Source: Eutreptiella sp. 'Long Island Sound 2002'
Taxonomy: Eukaryota; Euglenozoa; Euglenophyceae; Eutreptiales; Eutreptiaceae
Length of the DNA: 64,000 nucleotides
Reading direction: 5' to 3'
NCBI GenBank assembly: GCA_964036045.1
Contig: OZ038385.1
Span: 30,822,806 to 30,886,805, forward strand
Positions 32,867-64,000 of this stretch are shown here, piece after piece. The notes beneath the pieces were generated by a model. That model made no database searches. It saw only the letters and a program-made list of their open reading frames with translations, and was not told the origin of the DNA. Both the position numbers and the translations under genes were made by a program. Positions within the stretch are counted from its first letter, which is position 1. The number at the start of each line of letters is the position of its first letter.

Positions 32867-32905
<39 letters not shown>
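32630..32905 (+). repeat. Compound microsatellite (TG)n, (GTGTT)n, (TG)n
   Basis: (TG)n at about 32650-32675, more than twenty GTGTT units at 32708-32821, then (TG)n at 32870-32902. Confidence 0.95.
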
Positions 32906-35359
32906 GACCGTAGACCCGGCATATGGCAGTGCACTTCGGTTGGACAAAGACTGGGATTGCGTTTAGGTTGCGCTGTGGGTTTGCATTGCAGAACCATTGG
33001 TATCTGAAGGCACACATCAACAACAATCTGCTGCATCCGTTTTGTTGCCGGTGCTACACACAATTTGCCTGCTGATCTGATGTTCGTAGGTCACGACCCG
33101 TCCTGTCCTGTGTGATCTGTATTGTATTGTATTGTATTGCATACCCAGTACTGTATGATGCGAGGTCTCTTGCAACCAATACCACTGCCCGCAAATTTCA
33201 TCATTCAGGCCTCGGGTCATTGCATGTACACCAAACGGGGGGCATCAAGAACACTGCGGTTTCCAGGCACTGACAGTGTGATCTCGTTCCGGGGCCACAC
33301 GCGGTGGTGCAGGGTGAACAATGAACGTTAACCCAAATGAACCGCCTGATATTTCGGTTTTGAAGCAGTTGTTGGGGCTTTTCTTGAGGGAACCCACCAC
33401 ATTGTTGATGGTCGATACTGCCACAGGATGGCGCCATAGTCTCAACTGTTGAATTTAGAGGCACATTTGTGCTCAGTGACGCATGCCGATCATTTTCAAG
33501 CAGTTGCTTTGGTTCCTCGCCATCCCTGTCACTTCGGACTGCCCATTGCCGGTAATCGGAGACGTAGCCTGTAATCTTGGTTGAACGGGGCCAGCATGGA
33601 AGGGTAGTAGGTGAGGATTGAGCAGCTTTGTTCGGTGGTGGCATGCAGGTTCCTTCCGTCTTGTTTGGTGAGCTTGTCTTTCACACATGGTGTACCGAAT
33701 GATGATGGAGCCTTGAATGATTAAGATGTTTTGATTGGGGTGATCATTGGGAGTCTGGACTCCAACAGCCACTGAGTAGGGGCACCGAGAACGCAAAGCT
33801 TTGCCTTGGAGTCAGTCATGCCTGTCTCATCGCGCAAGGGTATGCTCTGAGACACTTGAACAAAAACACAAAACCATTGGACCAGAACCCTGCAGATCCT
33901 GAATTCTGAATTCCTACCCTGAAATGGCCATTTTTTCAAGTTTGTGGTGCCTGTTGATGGGCACCACTGCTGGGACTTTAGCCAACACTCTGAGAATATC
34001 ATTGCTCTTACAAAGAGAGAGTCCCAGTCTCTCTTTGGAAGTTGGAGGGAGCGGCACGCACCATGAATCTTTTTTATTGAGATAGCTTTATCAACGCCCG
34101 ATGTCTGATGGTTCATCGGCAGCAACGTGCGTACCGCACAGTTTAGATGTCTCTCCGCTGGCCGTCTGGCTTGCCCACCCTCAGGGCTGATGCCTGCCCA
34201 CAGTCTTAACCACACACCAACCCTGAGAGGAGGCTTGTCGCGCCCTTCCAGCCGCCAGCGTACATGCAACAACAGGCTACAGCACATCGCCTCAGCCATT
34301 TTCACATAATGCAGACATGGAGGCCCCCCGATGTGGTGTTGTGCATTGATATGTGGCCTTGATTACGGCATCGCTGAGGATGCCTGATTCCCGCAAGGCA
34401 TCAGTAGCACAACCTTACCCCCCCCCTGCGAGAGCAACCCCTTGTCAGAACGGAAGGGGGCTTATGGCTTAATCCCCGAACACAACACAGCCCATCTTGG
34501 AAGCAAGGCCCAGGCTGGTGAAAATGTTACCTGGGGGGGGGGGGGCGCATGGCGCCCCCGCAACTTCGGTGGGGGGGGGGGGGGTGCGGAAAGGGGCTCC
34601 AAGGGTCACAAGCTTATTTCCTGAATACAAATGCCTGAATTCTTGCCTTCAACGATTGCAAACTGCTGCGGTCTGTTCTCTTTCTGTGTGGCATATGGGC
34701 ACTAGCATTGTGACTGGGTGTGCAAAAGTCTGGGCCTGCATTTCAAGTTTGGCACGGAGTATGCGGCAATTAACTACTCGCTCCAACAAGTGGAAAGGCA
34801 GTTTTGCTATGTGAGATGAAAAACCAATGATTTGAAATATGCATGAACAATATGGAAAAAAGAGGGCTGGCCATCTAGGGGGTGGGGGGCTTGGAAAAGG
34901 GGCTCCAAGCCTCCCCCACCCCACCCCCAAGTAAATCACCTCGAAGAGAGGTTGTTAGATCAAGCGCAGGCGCGAGCGTCATATACCCCCCCTTTTTGGG
35001 GGGTCGTTCGCGTAGCATACCCCAATGTATGATTTCTGACGTCTAATCCCTTGTAAAATCATCATTTTAGGACCAAAATCGATCCCCCAATGATTTTTTT
35101 GATTTTGACCCCTGTCCCCCCCCCCCCCGGAACTGGGTACCCCCTTTTTTGGGGGGGGGGGTCAAAACTTCTTTGCGTATTGTGGCCGCTGTGTGTGTAT
35201 TTGCACCTGGGTCCTGAAGAACTTTTTTCTTGTGTATGGACCCCCTAACCCATGGCAGGGTCCCGGGTCCCAACTCCGGGTACCCCCAGTTGGCCGGCCC
35301 CTTGCTAGTGAGGACGTACCTGTTTTCACACTGGATGGGCTATTTAGTGGCACGTGAAA

Positions 35360-35603
35360 GTTTTTTGAAATTCGATTTTTCATGAAACCCTTCCATTGCC
35401 CCTAGGATTGGTTTGGGTGATCATTTGGTGACAAATACGGGTACTTGAGTGCCCGCTAGCCTTATGTAGGCTGTGCCGTGGGCCCTCCGAAAGCCCCACA
35501 CAAAATTTTCACATTTTGACTTTTTACGAAACCCTTCTATTGCCCCTAGGATGGGTTTGGGTGATCATTTGGTGACAATACGGGTACTTGAGCGCCCATG
35601 GGG
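35360..35603 (+). repeat. Tandem duplication, about 145-bp unit
   Basis: Two copies of TTT(C/A)(A/C)GAAACCCTTC, ATTGCCCCTAGGAT and GGGTGATCATTTGGTGACAA followed by ACGGGTACTTGAG. The TGATCATTTGGTGACAA core also occurs at 56.3 and 56.7 kb. Confidence 0.8.
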
Positions 35604-35689
35604 ACCCACATAGTGGCCACTGGGCCCATCTAGCCCGAGCCATGGCCCCCCCAAAAGCTTCACAATTGCTGTTTGTAGGTGGTTCAATG

Positions 35690-36125
35690 GCATTTGGTGT
35701 TTGCACAAACTGCTCAAGCAGTTTTCCACCCTCTACAGGTCAAAAATGGAAATTTCTGCAAAAATATTTTTGATGTTGTGGTCACTCACAATGATGAAAT
35801 ATGCTATGTAAATGTTTTAGACCCTCTTTGTGTGTTTTTTCACCCTATTTGGGTGTGTGTGGGGGGGGGGGGGTCCCAAGGGGGCTACGGCACAACCTGC
35901 GTATGCAGTTTTCCAACCTCGGCAGCTCGAAAATGGAAATTTCCGCCACTGGTTTTTTTTATATTTTGACCATCCAAAATGATAAAATATCCTATGTAAA
36001 GCATGTTTTAGCCCCTCTTCATGTGTTTTCCACCCTATTTGGGTGTTGGGGGGGGGGATCCCAAGGGGGCTGGGGCACAACCTGCTTATGCGGTTTTCTA
36101 GCCTCGGCAACTCAAAAATGGTCCT
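35690..36125 (+). repeat. Tandem repeat, about 190-bp unit, 2.3 copies
   Basis: Two full copies (from about 35768 and 35955) and one partial copy before them share AATGATGAAATATGCTATGT-like, CACCCTATTTGGGTGT, a poly-G run, CCCAAGGGGGCT and CGAAAATGGAAATTTC. Confidence 0.8.
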
Positions 36126-36698
36126 TCCTCTCCCCTCTTCGAGGTGCCTTGCCGAAGGCAATGGAATTTTTCGGGAGCCCCACAATGTTATTCAAGAACA
36201 CTTGGAGCGGGTGCAATGAATTCCAGTGTGCGTTGAAGTGCCGAGAAATAAACATGCGAAGCACTGGTCAACTGATTCTATTCCAACACAACATCCAAGC
36301 GCCAAAAGTCAAGGGCTGGGGGAGGCAGGGTTAGGCGACGGGGAACACAGAGTCTACAGCGGGGTGTGTTCAGCCCAAAAACCTGTGTGCTTTGTCCTCT
36401 GAGGGCCAAACACTCTTTCGGTGGTACCCCCCCCCTTTGAAATCCCCCCGCCCTTGCAATCCCCCCCCGGGGGGGGGGAGACCGTCACTTCACTGTTTTG
36501 CTAGGCAATATCTATTGCAGTGGTTTGTGTTCCCCATCTACCACACACACGTTCTTGCATTGCTTTCCCATTACTTCAAATCAGTCACATGTGTGTATTG
36601 TGTGATATTTTCTCTCCGAAGGTGGTGTATAGGGTGTTGTGTCCCTTTTTCAGACCCAAGATGATTTGTCCCGGTAACCGTGTATGGGGGGAACGTTA

Positions 36699-36721
36699 GC
36701 GCGCCAGGCGCGCGCCGGGCA
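36699..36721 (+). repeat. 23-bp GC subterminal repeat, left
   Basis: GCGCGCCAGGCGCGCGCC followed by GGGCA; 21 of 23 bases match the copy at 38015-38037. Both lie inside the transposon ends, flanking the transposase. Confidence 0.75.
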
Positions 36722-36870
36722 TCTTTTTGGACCCGTGCCCCTCTAGTGGCCTTTTAGGGGGTGCACTAAGGGGGCGCACTTAGCGCAGTGCAGCTATTTG
36801 GGCGCTTGGCTGTACTAGAGACCCACACTTTGAGATACTAGGAGCATCATGGTGACCCCTAGCGTAGGTT

Positions 36871-37583
36871 TTGACTTCTGATTTTGTCCCCTTTGTTGGG
36901 GACCCCCGAGAATGCAAGGGTGACGTAGCATTTCCGCCCTCTTTTGGGCCCCAACCTTCCATTACTATTGAGGAAACCGGGACAATCTTTGAATCCACGC
37001 TTTGTTGCGTGGAGCATCATGGTTCAGAGGTTGCCTGGCGGCAAAGTGTTGCCCATGTTCGCGAATACCTTAACCATGTTGTTCAAGAGATTCAATGGGC
37101 CGACAGGTTGAATCGTTTCAACCATTGTCCCCATTTTCCATTCTTTATAACGCATTTCACAAACTCCATGCCCATCAGTTCCATTGGCGGGATATGGAGT
37201 GCAGACCTGTGGAATCCTAAGTATGCGTCGCATGTTTACAAGGTGACTGTTGCCGTTGATATGTTGGGCAACATTATATGGATTTGCCCCTTGGCCCCGG
37301 GACATCAGCAGATGTTTTGATTTGGGATGGGTATGGACCTTCTCGTACCCGAGGTGATTTCTTTGATTTTGAAGTTGGGGGCCATGATGGTGCTTATAAA
37401 GGCCGGGTTCATGTCATTGTGCCATTCATTGGAAGAAAGAATGGCACTTTGACAGCCCGCCAACAATGTTACAATGATGTGCATGGGTGGTATAGGGCAC
37501 GCATTGAGCAGCTGTTTGCTCGGTTGTGGCATTGGGGTTTGGTTAGGAACATTTGGCGTGGCGGCCCCAATGAGTTGCACTAG
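36871..37583 (+). pseudogene. DDE superfamily transposase, frameshifted
   Basis: Frame 1 (to TGA at 37318-37320) reads ...SIGGIWSADLWNP, YKVTVAVDMLGNIIWICPLAPG. The continuation TSADVLIWDGYGPSRTRG, D-GAYKGRVHVIVPF, KNGTLTARQQCYNDVHGWYR, ARIEQLFARLWHWG lies in another frame, with the switch at the CCCCGGG run near 37300. A one-base deletion there would explain it. The pattern PG-(T/V)-S-D, a second acidic block and Y-N-x-x-H-x-x-R-x-x-I-E-x-x-F is that of DDE_4-type transposases. The expected first Asp is not evident (FTNSMPI at that place). The element copy is therefore probably inactive. The first ATG is not obvious; the frame is open from about 36871. Confidence 0.7.
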
Positions 37584-37615
37584 TCAGTCCGCATTTTGTT
37601 GCATTTCACACAGTT

Positions 37616-37852
37616 TTGCATCCGGAGGCAAGTCCGTCACCCCCCTTTGGACCATGGGAGCATGTCCCACCTCAGGCTTGGAATGACCAAAGCAACTCGG
37701 CCACCACGCAAGATGAGGTAGAGGATGAGGCGGAAGTGTGTGTGTTGTGTTGCCAACGGCGCTCCACCGTGGCAGTTTGTGATGAGTGTAAGGAGCACTT
37801 TTGTAATGAATGTATTGACACCCACACTTGTGGGACCAATGTTGTTTGTTAA
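37616..37852 (+). CDS. Cysteine-rich (B-box-like) reading frame downstream of transposase
   Basis: An open frame ends at TAA 37850-37852 and includes an acidic stretch (TTQDEVEDEAEVC) followed by CVLCCQRRSTVAVCDECKEH and FCNECIDTHTCG. The Cys/His spacing resembles a B-box or related zinc-binding fold. It lies 30 bases after the transposase stop on the same strand, so it may be the transposase C-terminus reached by splicing (acceptor-like TTTCACACAG at 37604-37613) or a separate protein. No function can be assigned. Confidence 0.45.
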   Translation: MHPEASPSPPFGPWEHVPPQAWNDQSNSATTQDEVEDEAEVCVLCCQRRSTVAVCDECKEHFCNECIDTHTCGTNVVC

Positions 37853-38014
37853 GTACACTACAAATGACAGTTGGAGTGGTTGAATTCACAGATATTGCTT
37901 TATTATGCAACGTGCCTTGTAGGGAAGGTGTGCAGTGCAATGTGGTCTACTTGGGGGGCTTCTCCATGAGAGGGTAAATCTGGGGCTGAAGTCGGGATAG
38001 TTAATAGAAAAGTA

Positions 38015-38037
38015 GCGCGCTGGGCGCGCGCCGGGCA
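38015..38037 (+). repeat. 23-bp GC subterminal repeat, right
   Basis: GCGCGCTGGGCGCGCGCC followed by GGGCA, same orientation as the left copy. Confidence 0.75.
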
Positions 38038-38176
38038 AACATTCCCCCATGGTACCACTCACGCACACTTGGTGCACATGTGTTGGCCACTGTTGTGGGG
38101 CCTGCACCAAATGGGCCGCAGTTCTGCCACATCCACTACACCAGCCTTGGAATACCCTTGCAATCTCCCCCCCTCA

Positions 38177-38211
38177 GGGGGGAGACCGTCACTTGGTGAC
38201 CGTCTCCCCCC
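38177..38211. repeat. Near-perfect palindrome in the right transposon end
   Basis: Arms GGGGGGAGACCGTCAC and GTGACCGTCTCCCCCC, separated by three bases, pair with a single mismatch. Confidence 0.75.
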
Positions 38212-38262
38212 CCCCGGGGGGGAAGACCATCATGCGCTAGGGGGGGAGATTTCAAGGGGGGC

Positions 38263-41110
38263 GTTTTGCGCGTTGTGCGCGCACTGTGCCCGCGCCGTGC
38301 ACAAAGTTTGTACAGGACCATGCCCAACCTGCATAGTAGTGCCTAGTACCCGTAACAATGAGCCTTGTTATGCATTCATATGAGTTGCATGCATGCTTTG
38401 CCCTCATTTCTAGTGCATTGGTGTGTGTTGTTGTGCATCCTTTCCTATCGGTTCGTGGTATCTGTTTCGAGATTCGCCCAATACATATCTAGTGGCTCTA
38501 CTGTAAGTGCAGATGATTCTGATTCGTCCTCCTCATCAGCCGGCAGCACAGAAATCCCATTGCGAAGCAAGAAGTATCGCCCTGTGGCTGTACATAGCCA
38601 AAAGGAGGTTGTGGATGTGGACACCATACCGAGTGATGCATGTCTTGTACGTATGCTAAGCGGAGGGGGGTTCGGCGTTCAAACTTCGAGTTAAGGACAA
38701 ACTTTGTTCTTGCCTTTTTTTGCACGTGTCTTTGCTGTGGCTGGGTACACTGGCATCTCTTATGCTGGGGGTGGGGTGAAACATCAGGCTGTCCAATGTG
38801 GGGGTGTAGTATGGTTTGTATAGGCAAGAATATTGCCAATTGTAGCAAAAACCCCCAATTTCTTCCTGTCATGTGCGCGCTGTGCCCGCGCTGTGCACAC
38901 ACGCCCCCAAGGGGGGTGGGTAAATTCCACAATAGCCATGGGGTCATGGCCTTTCAGTGGCCACCGTTGCTGGTCAGTTTTCTTCGTTGACGGAGGGGTA
39001 GGAAGGTCTGGGCTTCGGAGGGGGCGCTTTGGGCCACCAGACTCCAACTAAACAAGGCATTATCCCTGAGACACAGGGAGCTGGCCCAGCTGATGGGACT
39101 GTGCACAGGAACGTAGTTGCCCCGCTGTAGCCCATGCTGTGTGGCATATTTTGTGGCCCTCAGGCCCTTAAGGCAAACAGCGCAGGAGAATTGGGTTTGC
39201 TCCTGCTGAAGTCGTGTCCCCGTTCCCACCCCTTCCCCGGCACATGCCCCGCAGTGTGTTTTGGTGCGCCGAAGGGCACGGCATTCCTCTTTTGTTGTCG
39301 GCTTCGGGCCCGTGACCCGTCACGATGTGGAAGGCGGATGCATCGGTGAAGAACAAAGAGAAGGAGGTGCTGCTGCATCCGTGATCCTGGGGCTCGGGGG
39401 GCCGCAGGGCAGCGGGTTGAGGCGTTCTGTGACTGCGGAGGGGCGTTGTGCTGGGGCGTTTGGGAAACGGTGAAGGAGGAGGCAGCGTGAACGAGTGCAA
39501 AGTGGCAGAGCCCCACATTCCTGTCCCGGTGAGCTCGTTGGCCCATTGCAAGGAAGCGCAGGCTTTTCCGGGGGGTGTTTTTTGTTGTCCTGCTTGTCTA
39601 TCCCTTGGGTCCGCTTGGGGGGCCATGTGACCCGGGGCGTAGCCCGTAGCCTTGGCCTGCAGGTCGGCCTGTCTGTCGCGCAGGGCTGCTCCACAAAACC
39701 CTTTGCAATACATTGACACTGCTCACAGTATTTTTTTCGCTAAAGACGATGGGAATCCAAAATTGCACATTGCCAAAAAGGAGGGAGTTGGTCAAGTGTT
39801 GTTTTCATTAAGTGGGCAAAGGTGGGCATGTACTTGGATTCCGACTTGCGCTTCAGTTATGACACAGGGCGCAAAGCGACTGGTGGTCAGCATACAAAAC
39901 TGATCACTTCTCGGAATCCACTCTGCCCCGACGACAGTCAACTTTTGCCCCCCCCCCCCCCCCGCGAAAAGTCACAAAAAGGGTGGGCTGAATCAAGGGA
40001 GGAAGGTGACAGAGCACCCACCAGTCCTGTTCAAACAGGGACGGAGGGTGCCAGTGCCCCCAACAATACACCCACCCACCCAACACAGACCTTGACCCAA
40101 AACTTGGCTCAAGAACAATCCAATTTCAATATGCAGCCGCTTGCAGGACCCACCCAGACCAGCCGTAAACGTAGCCTGGCACCCACACATGAAGCAGCTA
40201 TGCTGGACCGACAATGCCTCAACACAGAGGGCCAAAGAGGGATGAAGACAGGCAGCACCCCGCCCCCCCCCCCCCTTTGGGCAGGCACCGCAGCACCAAG
40301 GCACCGAGGCACCAAAATTGACGGTTTCAGGGGTAGCGGTGACTGCACAAAACGATGCTTACACACGGGATGGGGAGTGATTGGCACGGTGTGTCCAGTG
40401 TCCGTACCGTGCGGATTCTGGCGCTCGTTGACCCTGCCATCGCATCAAAAGCTCGTGTGTCACTGTTGGAGCTGCGATCTGCACTTGGCAAGACGACCTA
40501 AAGAAGGGTCACTGAGCCCTGGTCACAGAGATGCGTTGGTTGGCGCCGCTGCATTGAAGTGGTTGGCATTCCCATGCAGCAAACGGTCACCCGCAACATT
40601 TGCATGGCCAATTCCTTTGGCGATGGTTTTGTGGGACAGTGTTCTTTGTGCTCCTCGCCGTTGTTTGGGAGGCAGCAGCACATTTACGACAACACGGGGC
40701 GGTGCCTGCAGTGGGGAAAAATGCAGACAGTCCCTAAAGTAGACCTCGAAGGCCTTGCCGCTTCTTAGTGCTCAAGCACCACCGCCTCAGAGTAGGGGTT
40801 GCAAGCCCCTGCCCCCCGTCCAAACATGAGGAATTGTTTGAAGCTCGTAGTGGACGCGTGTTGATATTCAGTTGGAGAACTCGTCCTGTTGCAACGGCAA
40901 ACTGATTTCAGCTCCGAGTGTCTGCTACCGGGTCTCAGTTCCACTCGTTGTGTTGGAGAAGGAGCCCAATGCAGTGTTATTGTGACTCGGACTACATGAG
41001 TTCGCGATGTACCGCGTTGCAGTGGCGAAGGCATCACCGAAGGGTGCCACGTGCGTATTGTGTGTGCCCCATGCAGCGTGACCCCTCATTGACTGCTTTG
41101 TCCTGTACAG
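38263..41110. other. Region between the transposon and the TPR gene
   Basis: No confident gene. A possible exon at 38493-38646 (acceptor ATATCTAG, donor GTACGTATG) reads a Ser/Asp-rich stretch then KKYRPVAVHSQKEVVDVDTI. Open frames at 39652-39903, 39822-40742 and around 40560-40767 (with GQCSLCSSPLFG) are unplaced. A 30-bp GC motif (TGTGCGCGC..CTGTGCCCGCGC) occurs at about 38273 and 38873. The first exon(s) and promoter of the TPR gene should lie in this region. Confidence 0.4.
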
Positions 41111-63034
<21,924 letters not shown>

Positions 63035-64000
63035 CTACCTGCTTAGCTATGCCACTCAGCCCGATAAAAGTCTGCAATGATCCACAGCGGTCTGCAACCT
63101 TCAAAAACTCTCTACAATCTTCTCAATTCTTTACAGCCTGGCGTTCTTTCCTGATCTTTTGTCCGCTTGTGTCAGTTGTGTGTCCGGTTGATGCGCTGTT
63201 TTCCCATTGTTTTGTCATTTTTTGGGAGGGGCTTGTTCTCTCTCTGTTCCTGTTCTGGCTCCGGTCACGTACGAGATCAGTCTGAACAAATGTAACGGCA
63301 GAATGTGCAAACCTCGGGAGGAAAATAGAAACATGCCACTAAATCCTAAGTTGCACAGCGATACGGCGATAGAAAAAGACGCGACAATATTAAACAAAAC
63401 ACCCCCCCCCCCGGCCAACAACCTGGTTTGCATTAGTCTGTTTTTTAATTAGGTCACCCCCCGCCAACAACCATGGCAGCCCCCTCCCTCCGAAAAGACA
63501 CAAAAAAAAGTACAACACAAACAAAACCAACACCACCAAAATGTAGAAGCGCTGCTGGAAACACATCAGCACTCTCCACACAAACCACTTCAGAAGCACA
63601 ACAGTGTAGGTCACTGAGCTGGTGGAACCAGTCTTGATTATAACCCTCTTTAGTGTCTAGGGTGGACCTACCAGGTTTGGCAAGCAAGCAGCAACAGCAA
63701 ACAGCGCAGCAGCAAGCACACGCGAAAGGGGCAGAACTCCGTTGTGGTGCTTCGAATTTGACCAAAATTTTGCTAGATGGTAGCTATGGGTGTGAGGTAC
63801 AATCACCAACAGTTTGAGCAAGAAACTCATTGGTGGCGGTTCCCGGTGTCGCAAGTAGTAGGCCTAGGTTTCACAATCTGTCAAAAATGCACCCAAAAAA
63901 TCCCTGTTGTGGCGAGTTTGGGTGCTACGATGTCCACGGAGGGGGCCATCTGCATTGGAACCAACCCATATGATGAACAGACACATTTGATTACCGTGTA
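63035..64000. other. Downstream of the TPR gene
   Basis: No further TPR-like exon is evident. The inverted copy of the 28.7-kb dispersed repeat occupies 63608-63730. A frame opening at 63281 after GAGATCAG has compatible phase with exon o but no repeat character. Confidence 0.45.
63608..63730 (-). repeat. Dispersed repeat, copy 2 (inverted)
   Basis: Reverse complement of 28735-28855, including the Gln-codon-like GCAACAGCAA stretch and the block TGGTGGAACCAGTCTTGAT. Confidence 0.85.

Larger units (their letters stand above)
29278..36427. other. Intergenic region between TVP23 and the DNA transposon
   Basis: No exon set with a family signature was found. Contents seen: poly-C runs (29705-29720, 29752-29770), a dispersed repeat (29611-29706), (TC)n(TG)n at 31996-32042, TG and GTGTT microsatellites (32630-32905), a TGTAT repeat (33117-33138) and two sets of tandem repeats (35360-35603 and 35690-36125). 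Open frames on the minus strand at 33201-34305 are not recognisable and change frame repeatedly. Confidence 0.5.
36428..38262 (+). mobile_element. Broken DDE DNA transposon with terminal inverted repeats
   Basis: The left end (36428-36492: CCCCCCTTTGAAATCCCCCC, then CCCCCGGGGGGGGGAGACCG and TCACTT) is matched in inverse orientation by the right end (about 38175-38262, which ends GGGGGGGAGATTTCAAGGGGGG). The right end also holds an internal palindrome. Between them are a frameshifted transposase (36871-37583), a cysteine-rich reading frame (37616-37852) and two 23-bp GC-rich subterminal repeats. No clear target-site duplication was found. The transposase type suggests the PIF/Harbinger/IS5-like (DDE_4) group. 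Confidence 0.65.

Noticed and set aside
33201-34305. Minus-strand gene (three overlapping frames of 107-194 codons)
   Set aside because: The frames overlap, switch without splice signals and resemble no family. Could be a decayed element but cannot be supported.
38493-38646. A spliced exon encoding a Ser/Asp-rich stretch and KKYRPVAVHSQKEVVDVDTI
   Set aside because: It has good-looking splice sites but no neighbour exon in phase and no known motif; kept only as a remark in the region entry.
40555-40767. HNH-endonuclease-like reading frame (GQCSLCSSPLFG..HIYDNTG)
   Set aside because: One CxxC and a distant His are not enough; the second Cys pair and Asn/His of an HNH fold are not visible and the frame is short.
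63281-63448. Extra terminal exon of the TPR gene after GAGATCAG
   Set aside because: The phase fits exon o, but the translation (LNKCNGRMCKPREENRN...) has no TPR character and no clear supporting feature. Left open rather than annotated.

Overview
The window is nuclear DNA of a eukaryote, most likely a microbial (protist or algal) one. Protein-coding sequence is broken into short exons with GT...AG introns that join in phase, the intergenic and intronic DNA is full of microsatellites and poly-G/poly-C runs, and a non-LTR retrotransposon is present. No bacterial or viral gene organisation is seen. The lineage cannot be fixed from the sequence alone. There is a 200-base N gap at 7136-7335.

Region 1 (about 1.37-29.3 kb, + strand) is one gene. 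Seven exons assemble in phase into a 247-residue TVP23/FAM18-type Golgi membrane protein. Its coding sequence is only 744 bases but spans 27.9 kb, because intron 2 is 21.7 kb long. That intron is a very GC-rich block (about 3.0-24.1 kb) with (TGGTA)n arrays at both edges. It is built from a macrosatellite of about 2.4 kb per cycle. Successive cycles carry different cargo: two unrelated minisatellites, both with a 50-bp unit, and on the minus strand a large APE-type LINE. The LINE has an ORF1, a single in-frame UGA, and an ORF2 with zinc-binding cysteines, endonuclease, reverse transcriptase, RNase H and CCHC domains.

Region 2 (29.3-41.1 kb) has no confident host gene. It holds simple repeats, tandem and dispersed repeats, and at 36.43-38.26 kb a broken DNA transposon with terminal inverted repeats, a frameshifted DDE transposase and a cysteine-rich segment.

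Region 3 (41.1-63.0 kb, + strand) is a second host gene. Fifteen exons join in phase to encode at least 17 consecutive tetratricopeptide (TPR) repeats. Its 5' end is not identified and its 3' end is ambiguous. Its introns hold a 1.4-kb (GTT)n-based array, a 20-bp degenerate tandem repeat, inverted repeats and repeats shared with region 2.

The two host genes are independent: TVP23 acts in Golgi/late-endosome membranes, and the TPR protein is a scaffold of unknown partner. What links the window is the accumulation of mobile and satellite DNA in introns while the coding frames stay intact.
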